Notes: generated from the letters alone by a model not told the origin. Counted from the first letter of the stretch, positions 7,664 through 17,575 are shown. The stretch: DNA of 64,000 bases from Trichomonas vaginalis G3 (GCF_026262505.1 NC_067207.1:24644082-24708081), one strand, 5' to 3'. Made by a program: numbers and translations.

Positions 7664-8512
7664 TTATATTTTTACCGTTCGATAGTAGTTGTATATGAAA
7701 CTAAGTTCTAAGTAAAACGCGTGGTATAATGGAACTATTCTCTTTCTTCCATCTGTTGTAAACCATACTTGAAAATCCGAAATACTTCCACTCGGTGGTT
7801 CATATAGCTTTGTAGGTTTTTCGTAAAAGTCATTTGCCAAGCATAAAAAAGAGTTTTGTGCGCCAGAAAATGAAGCATGAACAATAATAGCATCTGAGTC
7901 GAAAACATTTTCATATGTTCCATTAGGGTTTTCGACTTCATAATAGTCCGGGTGTACTGGATACCATGCAGGCTGATTTAACATCCTCATAAATCTATGC
8001 CATGCCAAGTTGTTATATTTTGTAGAAATATAAACGTTTTCTCCAAGGTCTTCTATTTTATTGATTTTAACAGTTGCATTTTTCCTGTCATATATAATAT
8101 CGAGATGGTACTCTCCTTCGTCAATGTTGTACTGTTTTGCATATTCGATATAGATATCGTTTATTTTTTCTTGAAAAGCTTGAAGAGTTGTTTCTAAGTT
8201 TACAAGCAAATTCACTTGTAAAAGTTTTCCCTGTTCAAATTTCTCATACATACGTTTTTCTTTGTTATAGTATCGAACTTCAAAACCGACCGTAAATGGG
8301 AAACCATGTATGGCTTCTGAAATGAACTTCATTCTACGAAAGCCAATAGCTTTTGTGACAGATGGGTCTCTTAACCATCTTAATGGGTAGTCAAAACGAT
8401 AGCCTTCATGCTTTACGGTCTCTGTCTCAAACTTTTGACCTACGTTAGTAAAAAGTTCATCTAATGGTTTAGTTGTAGCAACTCTTGAATTTTCTTTTTC
8501 TATTGAAAGCAT
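7664..8512 (-). CDS. Penton-like minor capsid protein (candidate)
   Basis: 282 aa. The architecture resembles Polinton/adintovirus penton proteins: an N-terminal F-D-Y-P-L-R-W strand region, a central segment with a long helix (LETTLQAFQEKINDIYIEY), and a C-terminal FQVWFTTDGRKRIVPLY followed by a hydrophobic strand LELSFIYNY. The last part parallels the I-x-I-x-D-x-x-G-x-x-x-P strand pair at the end of known pentons. Assignment rests on pattern, not search. Paralogues lie at 12585, 25686, 30467 and more distantly 58865. It is divergent from the tail-fibre gene at 8531 with a short shared AT-rich promoter, which fits fibre and penton being made together. Confidence 0.55.
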   Translation of the reverse strand: MLSIEKENSRVATTKPLDELFTNVGQKFETETVKHEGYRFDYPLRWLRDPSVTKAIGFRRMKFISEAIHGFPFTVGFEVRYYNKEKRMYEKFEQGKLLQVNLLVNLETTLQAFQEKINDIYIEYAKQYNIDEGEYHLDIIYDRKNATVKINKIEDLGENVYISTKYNNLAWHRFMRMLNQPAWYPVHPDYYEVENPNGTYENVFDSDAIIVHASFSGAQNSFLCLANDFYEKPTKLYEPPSGSISDFQVWFTTDGRKRIVPLYHAFYLELSFIYNYYRTVKI

Positions 8513-8530
8513 ATTTTATCTAGAATAAAA

Positions 8531-9767
8531 ATGTCGAAAGAAACAGCGTCTATGAGAGAAATACAACACAACCGACAACTCATTTTGCAAGCTCTAAATA
8601 AGAACACAACAAACTTTTCAAACTATTCTAAGATATCTGAGTCATTGAAAGAAGGAAACTTAAAACTGACGATAAACCCAATGACAGACGAGTTTCTGTT
8701 TCAAGACAGTAAGAACCATACTGTTTGTATAAATCCAACAAAAAAGAACTTTAAACGAGAAACCTATAGATGAACTTCTTTTGAAAGCAGATATTGACAA
8801 CAAAGCTGACAAAGAGTATGTAGATGCAACAAGAGACTATATTCTCGCATGGACAGATAGAACATACCCACAAAAACATCATACACATAACATCTATGAC
8901 GTAGATGAACTACCAGCAATGTTAGATGACAAAGCTGACAAAACATATGTTGACAATAAAATGTCAAGTGAAGTGACAAGAGCTGACAAAGAATATTCTA
9001 AAAAGACTCATACACATACCATATCTGATATTACAAACTTACAAGAAACCTTAAACAAGAAAAGTGACGTTGGACATACACACGATTTCTTCGCAACTGT
9101 TGGTATAGAAAATATTGAAGGAACGGTTGAAGGAGCTGGTGGGGATGTATTAGATTGGAAACCTCCTAACTTTCCACAAGGTTTAACATCGGAAGAAGAC
9201 ATAACAACGATGAGATACATTAGATGTAGAAATGTCTATGTCATGGAGGATGAAAACAAAGTTAAATTCACTGCTCAAGATTTATATGATAAAAAAGCTG
9301 ACAAAACAGAGCTTCAAACGTTAAAGACAGAAATACTTCAAACACTATATCCTATAGGTTCTATTTACACGTCAATGAACTCTACCAAACCAGAAGTAGT
9401 ACTTGGTTTTGGAACTTGGACTCAAATAGTCGACAGGTTTTTGTATTGTGCAAACTCTTCAAAGGAAACAGGTGGAAGTAAAACGATTTCAGGTGAAAAC
9501 TTACCTGCGCACAGTCACTACATAGATTTAAGTACATCTCAAGCAGGTTGGCATAAGCATAGATTTTGGGATTGGTCAGCAATGAAAAAAGGTAAAGGAT
9601 ATGATGTTAAAGACAACGTTCAGTTTGCTATAAATTGTTTCTGGGGTAGCACACAGGGAGAAGGAAGCCATACACATCGCGTTTCAGGGTATACGCAAAC
9701 AACGGGACAGAGTAAAGACTACATGCCACCTTACATGACAGTTTACGCATGGTATAGAAATGCTTAG
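8531..9767 (+). pseudogene. Phage-like tail-fibre / collar protein (broken copy)
   Basis: N-terminal coil followed by repeated KADKxYVD units and T-H-T-H elements typical of phage long tail fibres. The end resembles the T4 gp10 C-terminal / tail-collar fold: YPIGSIYTSMNST...GFGTW...DRFLYCANSSKETGGS then LPAHSH. Such domains bind receptors or cap trimeric fibres. It would act as the adhesive fibre of a Maverick virion, analogous to adenovirus fibre on penton. A second copy lies at 29127-30448 in B2. Broken here but most of the length is visible. Confidence 0.8.
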
Positions 9768-10719
9768 TCGTCATTTTCAACTTCTTTAGCATATTCGTCA
9801 GGAGTTGTCTTATATTTGTTAGGAACTGTCTTTGAAAGTATACCACCTTGAACCTTAACAAGTTTGAAACGAGGTCTGACAATAGTAGTTTTATCTTCTG
9901 CTTGCAGTCTGTACATTTTGCCATGTTTGCCTAAAACTTCATAATATTCTCTTGTATACTTTCTTCTATTTTTACGAACACGAATGCGAGTACCTGTCGA
10001 GTTCCCATTGTTGTCATAGTCAATAGTATTTTCATATGGGTCGCGTTTAGGTATTTCTATTTTTACTTTGTCACCTTTCTTAAGTTTGAAGCCTGGCATT
10101 CTTTCTTGTTTGTCTCTTTTGACTAAACTATTAAATATATAGTCTTTCTCTAAGTCAGGGTTGTTTTTCATTTCTTCGGGGGAGTGGTTTCCCAAACCTT
10201 TTTGTTTACGGTTATTGTAAATATTTAAAACTTGTCTCATCTTTGCCATGGAGAAGTGTCTGTACTTGTCGTCATATGACATTTCATCTACCTCACCACC
10301 TTGTGGTTGGTTTAAGTCTCTTAAGATTTTTATACAACTGTCAATGACACCAAGAGCAGAATGGTTTGGTCGACAATGAAATATTGGTTTACATTTTTTG
10401 AACGCAGATAGTTTTTAATATCGTCTGATTTGAAAGAACTTTCACAGTCAGATGTCAGTTTTGTTGGATGGTATTTGTCAACGAATATTGTCAAAGCAGT
10501 TTTCACATCTAAAATATTTTTGGACTGTAATGGTATGGCTTCAAGTATCTTGTGTTTTACCAACAAATATTAACCAGTATGGTGGTCCATCTTCTCTATA
10601 CCTCGGAATGTTTTCCAAGATATCCATAAACCAAGCATTTGGTGTTGAACTAAAGATTTTATCATGAGTGCTTTCTTTGTCGCTTTAGAAACATAGGGGT
10701 CCTTGTTTGGATTCGTCAT
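9764..10719 (-). pseudogene. Retrovirus-type (rve, DDE) integrase, broken copy
   Basis: Reads as the Maverick integrase: a catalytic-core segment with ILDVKTALTIFVDKYHP and TSDCESSF, and a C-terminal SH3-like part (FKLKKGDKVKIEIPKRDPY). It starts MTNPNKDP on the minus strand after TTTTTATCC-type bases shared with the divergent Gly-rich gene at 10736. Other copies are at 28173 (B2) and 54886 (C). Broken in a few places. Confidence 0.85.
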
Positions 10720-10735
10720 TTTTATCCTATAAGAA

Positions 10736-11136
10736 ATGGGTTTATTTGGCGCATTAGCAGGAGTTGCATCTAGATTTTTACCCGCAGTGGGAACACTAGC
10801 AGAGGTGCATTTGGAATTGGAAGGAAGATTTTGAGTACATTAGGTATACTTAAAGAGAAAGCACAACCTATTATACAAACTGTACAGAAAGGTTGGGAGG
10901 TAGCACGAGATGCAGCAAATCTTATTCCAAATCCTGAAACAAGAGGAAAAGTTCAAGGATGGATGGACAATGTAGGAAGAGAAGCAGGAAACTACTATAA
11001 CAAAGCAAATGACTACTATAACCAAGCAGGACACTATATGGACCAAGGTGAAAGATTCTTTAACAGAGGATATAACCATGCACAACAGTGGGTAAACAAT
11101 AACCAACCGCAACCACCTCAAACTTGGGGAATGTAA
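10736..11136 (+). pseudogene. Broken copy of MGLFG Gly-rich amphipathic protein
   Basis: Starts MGLFGALAGVASRFLPAVGT, a glycine-rich hydrophobic N terminus. An amphipathic helix and a Tyr/Asn-rich repeat region (NYYNKANDYYNQAGHYMDQG) follow. Related copies lie at 27757-28154 and within 54215-54868. The N terminus fits the N-myristoylation pattern M-G-x-x-x-A. It is likely a membrane-active virion component; this is inference. Confidence 0.65.
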
Positions 11137-11155
11137 AGTTTTTTACTGAGATGAA

Positions 11156-11308
11156 ATGAACAATACAGCATTGAGACAAATGGGTTCAAGATGGATTTGT
11201 CGACTTCCAGCAGTTACACAACGTGTTTGTCAAGTCCTCCCTATACCTCAAGAAGTTTTAGACCGACTTAAAAAACAACAACAACCAGTTGAAAACAAAC
11301 CAAACTAA
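11156..11308 (+). CDS. 50-aa protein with Cys/Pro core
   Basis: Short gene with sequence MNNTALRQMGSRWICRLP and a Gln/Asn tail. Its start signal TTTTTTACTGAGATGAA-ATG is identical to that of the next gene at 11328, which supports real expression. A related sequence lies at about 27590-27736 in the same place in B2. Function unknown. Confidence 0.5.
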   Translation: MNNTALRQMGSRWICRLPAVTQRVCQVLPIPQEVLDRLKKQQQPVENKPN

Positions 11309-11327
11309 AATTTTTTACTGAGATGAA

Positions 11328-11897
11328 ATGACCGAAGAAGTTGAAACGGTAGATTTGACACCACAAACAAAAAGTTCAGAACCATTGTCAAAACCTGTCA
11401 AAGAACTTACAGATGAAGAGAAAAATTCAATAATAGAAAGTGCCAGGTCTGGAAATACAAACCCTAACTACAAAGTCACTTTTCATAGAAATGGAACGGC
11501 TAGTATCTCAAAAAAGAAACAGACTCTCACAAATAAAATATTGAAGTCTGAAGGAGCTTTCGAGACAACAGATGGAAAAGTTTACTTCACTGACCAACAG
11601 TTCATTATAGAACATCTCATTGACTTAGAGTCGAAATATTCTAAACTTTACAACAAACACAAAAAGTTGAAAGGAAAACAAAAACAAATGGCATATGATA
11701 TTTATGAAGATGTTGACGACACAACTATTCCAGCAAGTGAGGTAAAGTCAGAGGAACCGAAAAGTGACGAAAAACCAATAGAAGAAGGGAAGCCACAAAC
11801 TGAAGATAAACCAAAACCAAAGGTTAGTATTCAACCTTCATTAGCTGGTATGGGTTGGCGTCAAAGGCTTATGGCAGCGGGTGGTTACGTAAAGTAA
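11328..11897 (+). CDS. Conserved Maverick protein with acidic linker and Arg-rich end
   Basis: 189 aa. Residues ~35-65 (NPNYKVTFHRNGTASISKKKQ) form a predicted beta-hairpin with Lys-rich end. This segment is shared with the smaller D proteins at 55719 (GFYIHTMKDGRVQFRKIKQ) and 58100 (FYYVSQSKDGKIYVRKRKV), so it is a family domain. It is followed by a coil (YSKLYNKHKKLKGKQKQ), an acidic Pro/Glu/Lys linker, and a conserved end GMGWRQRLMAAGGYVK. The TTTTTTAC start signal is duplicated from the preceding gene. The role is unknown; a nucleic-acid-binding structural protein is plausible. Confidence 0.65.
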   Translation: MTEEVETVDLTPQTKSSEPLSKPVKELTDEEKNSIIESARSGNTNPNYKVTFHRNGTASISKKKQTLTNKILKSEGAFETTDGKVYFTDQQFIIEHLIDLESKYSKLYNKHKKLKGKQKQMAYDIYEDVDDTTIPASEVKSEEPKSDEKPIEEGKPQTEDKPKPKVSIQPSLAGMGWRQRLMAAGGYVK

Positions 11898-11960
11898 AGA
11901 AAAACATTGCATGAAATAAAAACATTTTTTTAAAAAATATATTTTTTTATTTTATTTGAA

Positions 11961-12545
11961 ATGTACGCTGGGTTTGTTGGAACAGACCGTTGGGAAACTT
12001 GTTTGTTAGATGAGAAATATGAAATTCACTGTTCTGAGCCTTTTGAAGTCAGAAACAAAAAGACAAAAAGAGTTTTAAGCGGATGGGAGCGAAATGACGG
12101 ATATGCTCTTATGGATATGAGTGGAAAAAACTATTTTAAACATATTGTCATTGCAACTCATTTTATACCGAACCCTAACAATTTACCTTTTGTAGACCAT
12201 ATAAACCATATAAGAAATGACAATAGACTTGAAAACTTACGCTGGGTCACTTGTTCTGAAAACAATAAGAACAAAGGCAAATTTCGAGATATTGTATTCG
12301 AATTTGTCGACGAACTAGAAGATGAAGCAATTGAAATTACAGACTATGGCAAGCATACGTTTGAGTTTTACTACTATAGCGAAGAACAGGACTCTTTCTA
12401 CTTTTATACCGGCGTAAACTATAGAAAATTACAAGTATGTTTTACTAAGGCAGGCTATGCTTATGTATACGCTAGAGATACAGATGGAAAATGCGTTAAA
12501 ATATATCTTAACAAATTCAAGAAGCTATATGGCATACCATTTTAA
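11961..12545 (+). CDS. HNH homing-type endonuclease with C-terminal domain
   Basis: 194 aa. The N-terminal ~60 residues resemble the NUMOD4-type region of phage HNH proteins. Residues ~70-98 contain VDHINHIRNDNRLENLRWVT, the HNH signature with the DHIN and N-R-x-x-N-L-R-W-V elements. The C-terminal ~70 residues form a separate domain (KHTFEFYYYSEEQ...KIYLNKFKKLYGIPF) which also occurs alone at 55260-55544. A second intact copy is at 20137-20721. Probably a free-standing DNA-nicking enzyme used in element mobility or competition. Confidence 0.85.
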   Translation: MYAGFVGTDRWETCLLDEKYEIHCSEPFEVRNKKTKRVLSGWERNDGYALMDMSGKNYFKHIVIATHFIPNPNNLPFVDHINHIRNDNRLENLRWVTCSENNKNKGKFRDIVFEFVDELEDEAIEITDYGKHTFEFYYYSEEQDSFYFYTGVNYRKLQVCFTKAGYAYVYARDTDGKCVKIYLNKFKKLYGIPF

Positions 12546-12584
12546 AACATTTATTTTAAAACAGTATATTTTTACATATATTAA

Positions 12585-13440
12585 ATGTTTCAGGTTGAAA
12601 AACAAAGAACAAAAGCAGCAGATACAAAACCGTTAGACTATATCTTCACAAACGCCGGTATGACTATTTCAGATGAAGAAATTTCATCCGGTGCTTACAG
12701 GTTTGACTTTCCAATTCGTTGGCTTCAAAGTCCTTCAGATGCAAAGGCAATAGGATTTAGAAGAGTTTTGTTTTCAAAAAGAACTAACGCGTTTATGTTT
12801 GCGGTATATTTTCATGGGCGGTATAGAGGTCATGATGGTCTACTAGACAATTTGATGAAATGAGAATCTTTACAGTTCGTTCAGACGAAAATCTTGAAAA
12901 AACTCTAAATGACTTTCAAACTCAAATAAACAAATACTACTGGGAATTTCAAGAAAAATACGATTCTTTACTAAATGGAACATACTATCTGAAACTAGAA
13001 TATGACAAGATGAACCCACAGTTTCATTTCAAAGATTGAAAATAACCCTCCAAGAGATACACAGTTTTTATTTTGGCAAGTAGACAAACGTTCTTGGGCA
13101 CAATTTCTTCGGTTACTAAACCAGAACGAACCATTACCACCTGACGGTCCGTTCTGGTTTATACGCCCACCAACAGATTTGACAGTTTATAGAAACGTGT
13201 TTGACCCTCAAAATGTTATGTGTCATGCAAGTTTTAGTTCAAGCAACAATAGTTTTCTTTGTATTGGTAAGGACTTTTATGACTTTGCTTCTAAATTCTA
13301 CGAACCACCTAGTAAAGTTTCTCTGACTTTCAAGTTTGGTTCACAACAAATGGTGTGCAACATATTGTTCCATTGTACTACGACTTTTATCTCGAATTGT
13401 CTTTCATATATAACTACGGAGAAGTGCTGAAAAAGTATTG
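12585..13440 (+). pseudogene. Second penton-like protein, broken copy
   Basis: Related to 7664-8512 but a distinct paralogue: TKPLDYIFTNAGM, RFDFPIRWLQSPSD, and an end with FVFDPQNVMCHASFSSS-type sequence and SFIYNYG. The copy at 25686-26548 is its mirror in B2. TTTTTACATATATTAA precedes the ATG. Broken in a few places. Confidence 0.6.
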
Positions 13441-13479
13441 AAAAAAGAGTTTTGGTTAGATGTTTTTTTAGGTGTGCCT

Positions 13480-13985
13480 ATGTGCCTATGTGCCTCGGTC
13501 ATTTTAACTTCTCTGAAAAAGTGTGACAACACGACATTTTGACAACATCGTAGAAAACACACAAAACTCTTGAATTTGTATAAAAAAAAGCAACCCGCGG
13601 AATTCCGGCGGTTGGTATATTCTTCACAAAATGCTTGTTTTGAGGTCGAGCCACTTTTGGCTCCACCGTATTTTTCAACCAAAACTCATGAATTTACACC
13701 AAAAAATATATTTTAGGTGGAACCAGGTCACCAGGTCACCAGGTAATTTTAACTTCTCTGAAAAAGCGAGACAACATGACATTTGACAACATCGTAGAAA
13801 ACACACAAAACTCTTGAATTTTGTATAAAAAAAGCAACCGTCGGAATTCCGGCGGTTGGTATATTCTTCACAAAATGCTTGTTTTGAGGTCGAGCCACAA
13901 ACGGATGTCCGACGGTTAAGCCACAAACGAATGTCCGACGGTTAAGCCACAAACGGATGTCCGACGTCCCACCAAAAAATATTTT
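13480..13985. repeat. Two ~245-bp direct repeats with GGAATTCC palindrome and triplicated start motif
   Basis: Two direct copies (about 13500-13665 and 13745-13905) share an AACTTCTCTGAAAAAG...GAGGTCGAGCCAC body. Inside is a GC-rich palindrome around CCGCGGAATTCCGGCGG. At 13900-13970 CCACAAACGGATGTCCGACGG occurs three times; this is the DNA at the start of the MSDVP-family genes (18208, 49352). The palindrome also lies in frame within the KilA-N copy at 14010. No gene of its own. Confidence 0.75.
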
Positions 13986-14009
13986 TTTATTTTTATTGTA
14001 AGAACAGAA

Positions 14010-14670
14010 ATGTCAGTCGAAGCAAAAACGTTCACGAACAAATCTAATGGCGAAACATTCACAAAAGGCACCTATAACGGTATTGAAGTCTTACGTAGAG
14101 ACAAGGATGGTTATATAAATGCAACAAAGATATGTCAGCAGTTTAGGAAAGACTTTAGAAGGTTGTTGGAAAATAAGTCCTGGGAAGAGTATTTTAAGGC
14201 ATTTTGTGAAGAATATACCACCCCGCGGAATTCCGCGGGTTGCTTTTTATACAATGTTAATGCAGGAATTCCCGATGAAATCAAACAGGTTAGAGGAATG
14301 TATGTAGACCAAGACTCGTAAACTATATTGCAATGTGGGCTTCTCCAAAATATTGTATAGCAGTTGGAAAAATTATGGACTCCATAGACAAGAAAGTTCA
14401 TGAGAAGTTAGATGAAGAAGAACTTGAAGATACAGTAGAGAATGCAAAACCTTTGTTTGAAGAAGAAGTTAGAAAAATGCATGAAAACAAATAGAACATG
14501 AACGTGAGATATGTTCTGGTTATAGAGATTCTCCATACGAACTAGACCAATGGAACAAGAAGATTTAAAGAGAGAATTTAGAGAATATGAACTCGCTAAG
14601 ATAGCATTAGAAGCTGCAGAAAAGAAGTTAAAGCTTGGGGTCGTTTTGTACAAAAATATTGTGAGTAAAT
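14010..14670 (+). pseudogene. KilA-N domain gene, broken copy
   Basis: Starts MSVEAKTFTNKSNGETF after the KilA-N-class promoter (TTGTAAGAACAGAA). GYINATKICQQF...W is a clear KilA-N core at residues ~38-65. It carries in frame the GC palindrome repeat CCCGCGGAATTCCGCGGG (14222-14239), encoding TTPRNSAGCF. Downstream DNA still encodes MWASPKYC-type KilA-N end sequence and a charged helical tail. Broken copy. Confidence 0.7.
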
Positions 14671-14689
14671 GAACCATTTTGTTGCTGAA

Positions 14690-14946
14690 TTCAATAAAAA
14701 TATATTTTAGGGTAGAAGGTTAGATATAACCTGTCTTCTACCCTCTTTTCTACCCTCTTGAATTTTCATGATTTCATCGTAAATGTTTTGTCAAGACTTC
14801 TTCGTACATGTTTTGTCAAGACTTCTTCGTACATGTTTTGTCAAGACTTCTTCGTACATGTTTTCTAACCTCATGAGTTTTCCCGAAATAAAAAATAAAG
14901 TTTGGTTTTTTTTAAAAAAAATATTTTTTTATTTTATTGTAAGAAC
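14690..14946. repeat. AGATAT palindrome, 25-bp repeats and KilA-N promoter
   Basis: GGGTAGAAGGTTAGATATAACC...TCTACCC at 14700-14760, then four 25-bp units (TGTTTTGTCAAGACTTCTTCGTACA) to 14865, then a T-rich run and TTGTAAGAAC directly before ATG 14947. No gene. Confidence 0.7.
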
Positions 14947-16257
14947 ATGTTAGCAACAACAGCACCAAACTCGTTAGTCATGAACCCAACTTCAATGTTA
15001 GTAGAGATGAAAGCTTCATTCCTTCTTCATATTACTTTTGAGACAGAAATCCAGAAGATAAAGCAAGAACTTTTAACAAGTACTTTGGACTGTAGTGCGA
15101 AAGATGAAACAAATGAACAGTATCTTTATGAAATGCAGGATATTATTGACCATCTACCTAAACTTCCTGAAATCCAACAACAAAAGCTTACTATTCCAGA
15201 ATTCGATGAAATAGAAGTCAAAGCAACTGACTCAGTAGAAATAAAGAAGTTCATACGAAAGGTAAACTATGAGTTTCTTGGATTTCATTGCAACCATAAG
15301 GTTATGGACAAAGATTGCGACATGGTATATAAGAATGTTTCTGACATATATAAATCTGAAGAATTTAAGACCTACGACAACTTTGTTTCGTTAGCTGCAA
15401 AATGTGTATGGCAGATAAGAGATAAAGATAGAAGAGGTAAGATATGGAATGAACAGATAAAACCAACTGCTTCAGATTTAAAGAAAACCATTGACGCCTT
15501 GGTTGTTTTAGCAGGTAAGGTTTCAGAATATAACGCAAAGTTGAACCCACAATGTTCTAAATGTAAAGCAGCAATGAGGAAATATAACTACTCCGTCAAA
15601 GAGATAGAACGTATGAGAAACGACTATGCAGACTTAAAGACAGAAATGTCAAACAATGAGTTTGAAACAGTTGGAAAGATAGACAATGACACCAAAGTGG
15701 TTAGAATAGGTGATTTAAACGTAAGATACTCAAAGAAATACAACAAATATTCTTTGTCAGACATTTTATCTCCATCTGGAAAGAAAGCAAAGGACTGGGT
15801 TAGAATTGCTTCTACTCAGAAAATTTTGACAAGAAATCCTGAGCTTATGATATCGGTAAGATTCTATGGAACTACAGCATATCTTATAGACAAAAGTCTT
15901 ATACCAATAGTTTTGTTATGGATTGACCCAGTTGTTGGATATAACTTCATAACATATGGTTTATTCGACTCAGAACGTTGCAGTGAAGGCTTACTTTACA
16001 TCGTTCAGAAACCGAAGGACTTCAACACAAAAAGATATAAGATAGGAAGGACATATAATATAACTCTAAGATATGACAGTACAGTCAATAGAGTCAAGGT
16101 TGTGTTAGTTAACGATATGAGAGCTGCTGAAACAGAACTACTTGAAAAGTTTGAGAAAATGTATGGTGCTCCCATAAAAGGTAAAGAAACGTTTGAAGTA
16201 GATGAGATAGATAAAGCTATAAAATTATTTGACGAAGTTGCTGAAAAATACATGTAA
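14947..16257 (+). CDS. CxxC module fused to KilA-N / T5orf172 protein
   Basis: 436 aa. Residues 1-~230 match the separate gene at 34-948 (CSKC near 206). Residues ~235-436 match the separate gene at 1687-2298, with a KilA-N-like region (RYSKKYNKYSLSDI) and a GIY-YIG-superfamily T5orf172 domain (LLYIVQK, YKIGRT). The same parts being two genes in A and one here shows domain shuffling. Upstream in-frame codons lack ATG, so the MLATTAPNS start is used, immediately after the KilA-N-class promoter. Probable DNA-binding regulator or nuclease. Confidence 0.75.
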   Translation: MLATTAPNSLVMNPTSMLVEMKASFLLHITFETEIQKIKQELLTSTLDCSAKDETNEQYLYEMQDIIDHLPKLPEIQQQKLTIPEFDEIEVKATDSVEIKKFIRKVNYEFLGFHCNHKVMDKDCDMVYKNVSDIYKSEEFKTYDNFVSLAAKCVWQIRDKDRRGKIWNEQIKPTASDLKKTIDALVVLAGKVSEYNAKLNPQCSKCKAAMRKYNYSVKEIERMRNDYADLKTEMSNNEFETVGKIDNDTKVVRIGDLNVRYSKKYNKYSLSDILSPSGKKAKDWVRIASTQKILTRNPELMISVRFYGTTAYLIDKSLIPIVLLWIDPVVGYNFITYGLFDSERCSEGLLYIVQKPKDFNTKRYKIGRTYNITLRYDSTVNRVKVVLVNDMRAAETELLEKFEKMYGAPIKGKETFEVDEIDKAIKLFDEVAEKYM

Positions 16258-16633
16258 AAATAACGTTTACCATGTAAAACGCTTATAAAATAACTGGGGT
16301 AGAAAAGAGGGTAGAAGACAGGTTATATCTAACCTTCTACCCTAAAATATATTTTTGCTGAATTCAGCACAAAAATCTGAGTAAAATGGCATAAGATTGC
16401 TTACCATGTAAAACCGAGAGAAGAGATTCCGTACGAAAACAGTGAAGCACAGCGAGTAGGTAAGAAAACGTAGTCGCCAAAACTCTATGAAAATCGTGAA
16501 AATTCTCTAGACCGTTTTTTTCCCTACTCGCCAAAACTCTATGAAAATCATGAATTTCCTTAAGATACAAGATAGAAAAAATAAAGTTAATTTTATTTTT
16601 TTTTATTTTTTTATTTTGTATGTAAAGACAGAT
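16258..16633. repeat. Intergenic hairpin repeats
   Basis: Closely parallels 2299-2667: a palindrome ending CTTCTACCCTAAAATATATTTTT near 16345, then two inverted GCGAGTAGG / CTACTCGCC repeat copies (16440-16540), then a KilA-N-class promoter ending TGTAAAGACAGAT before ATG 16634. No gene. Confidence 0.7.
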
Positions 16634-17473
16634 ATGTCAACAACAGAGAACACAACAACTGCTATCGTTCATGAAGCTATAAATGAAGAATATGAGTACA
16701 TACAGTTTAACAAACAACTCCGTCTCATTCGTTCGGTCAAAGATGACATGTACCAAATGCAAAGTATTTTGACAGCATGTTTTGCTCCAGATACTAAGAA
16801 ACCACAAGACTGGTTTAGGAACCAAAGCACACAAGAATTTTTGAGCGAAGCACAGCGAGACATACTTTTTTCTGAAAACAGTGAAGAACAGCGAGTAAGT
16901 AAAAAATCTTACTCGCCAAAACTCTATGAAAATCGTGAAAAATTGCCAAACGGTTTGAGAGGATATTATGTACATAGACTTCTTGTAAATGCTGTTGCAA
17001 TGTGGGCTTCGCCTCGTTATGCTTGGAATATTTACAGACTTCTTGACGAAATTCACAGACAAGAACGTGAAGAGCTAGAGAACAAGCTTGAAGCAAAAGA
17101 CAAAAGCATTCAGAAAAGAATACCACGTTCGGTACCAAAAGGAAAGGAAAAGAACTATAAGTATATGATTTACACTGAAGAGATGGAAAATGAAGAAGAC
17201 AGAGATATGGTTATGTTGCATTTAGTCAGAAGAAACAACAAAAGCTTTTACGACCTTGCTAAGATTTACAAATCTGACAGAAATTGGTTCTATCGCGAAA
17301 ACTTACCGATTTCAATGACACCAAATGAAGATGTTAAACAGATAGTTCAAGATACGTTACCTCAAACACACTATGATATGAAAGGTTGTACAATACTTAC
17401 CTTCAAAGAAGATTTGCCATTGTTAAAGGAAAAAATAACAGAGTATTTTGACAACTTCAAACAAGCAGAGTAA
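16634..17473 (+). CDS. KilA-N family protein
   Basis: 279 aa, homologue of 2668-3561. KilA-N-like N-terminal core (DWFRNQST), conserved YYVHRLLVNAVAMWASPRYAW segment, then a charged C-terminal half that begins with a Lys/Glu helix. It contains one copy of the in-frame repeat (ENSEEQRVSKKSYSPKLY), where the A homologue has two, so the repeat varies in number within the gene. Start selected by the GTAAAGACAGAT signal. Predicted DNA-binding regulator. Confidence 0.75.
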   Translation: MSTTENTTTAIVHEAINEEYEYIQFNKQLRLIRSVKDDMYQMQSILTACFAPDTKKPQDWFRNQSTQEFLSEAQRDILFSENSEEQRVSKKSYSPKLYENREKLPNGLRGYYVHRLLVNAVAMWASPRYAWNIYRLLDEIHRQEREELENKLEAKDKSIQKRIPRSVPKGKEKNYKYMIYTEEMENEEDRDMVMLHLVRRNNKSFYDLAKIYKSDRNWFYRENLPISMTPNEDVKQIVQDTLPQTHYDMKGCTILTFKEDLPLLKEKITEYFDNFKQAE

Positions 17474-17489
17474 ATGAACCATTTATTTT

Positions 17490-17575
17490 TCAAGCTTGCC
17501 TTTTACATTCTGCCTGAGGAAGTCTTTAACAAGCTCGTTAATTTCAATTAGATAAATTGCTTCGTCTAAGGGTCA
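17490..17575 (-). pseudogene. Fragment of DEAIYLI-family gene
   Basis: Minus-strand DNA encodes DEAIYLIEINELVKDFLRQN, nearly identical to residues 8-27 of the open gene at 49605. Only a short broken copy remains, with its start side facing the minisatellite at 17576. Confidence 0.65.

Noticed and set aside
10736-10800. Homology of MGLFGALAG to the influenza fusion peptide
   Set aside because: Short Gly/hydrophobic similarity is convergent at best; no other part matches a fusion protein.
13404-13952. Minus-strand frames encoding AFCEEYTNRRNSAG twice
   Set aside because: They are the 245-bp direct repeats read through; no start signal and no independent conservation.
16610-16636. GTATGT before KilA-N starts read as a 5' splice site
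   Set aside because: GTATGT fits the trichomonad donor, but no ACTAACACACAG-type branch/acceptor follows, and the word is part of the repeated GTAAAGACA/GTAAGAACA start signal.
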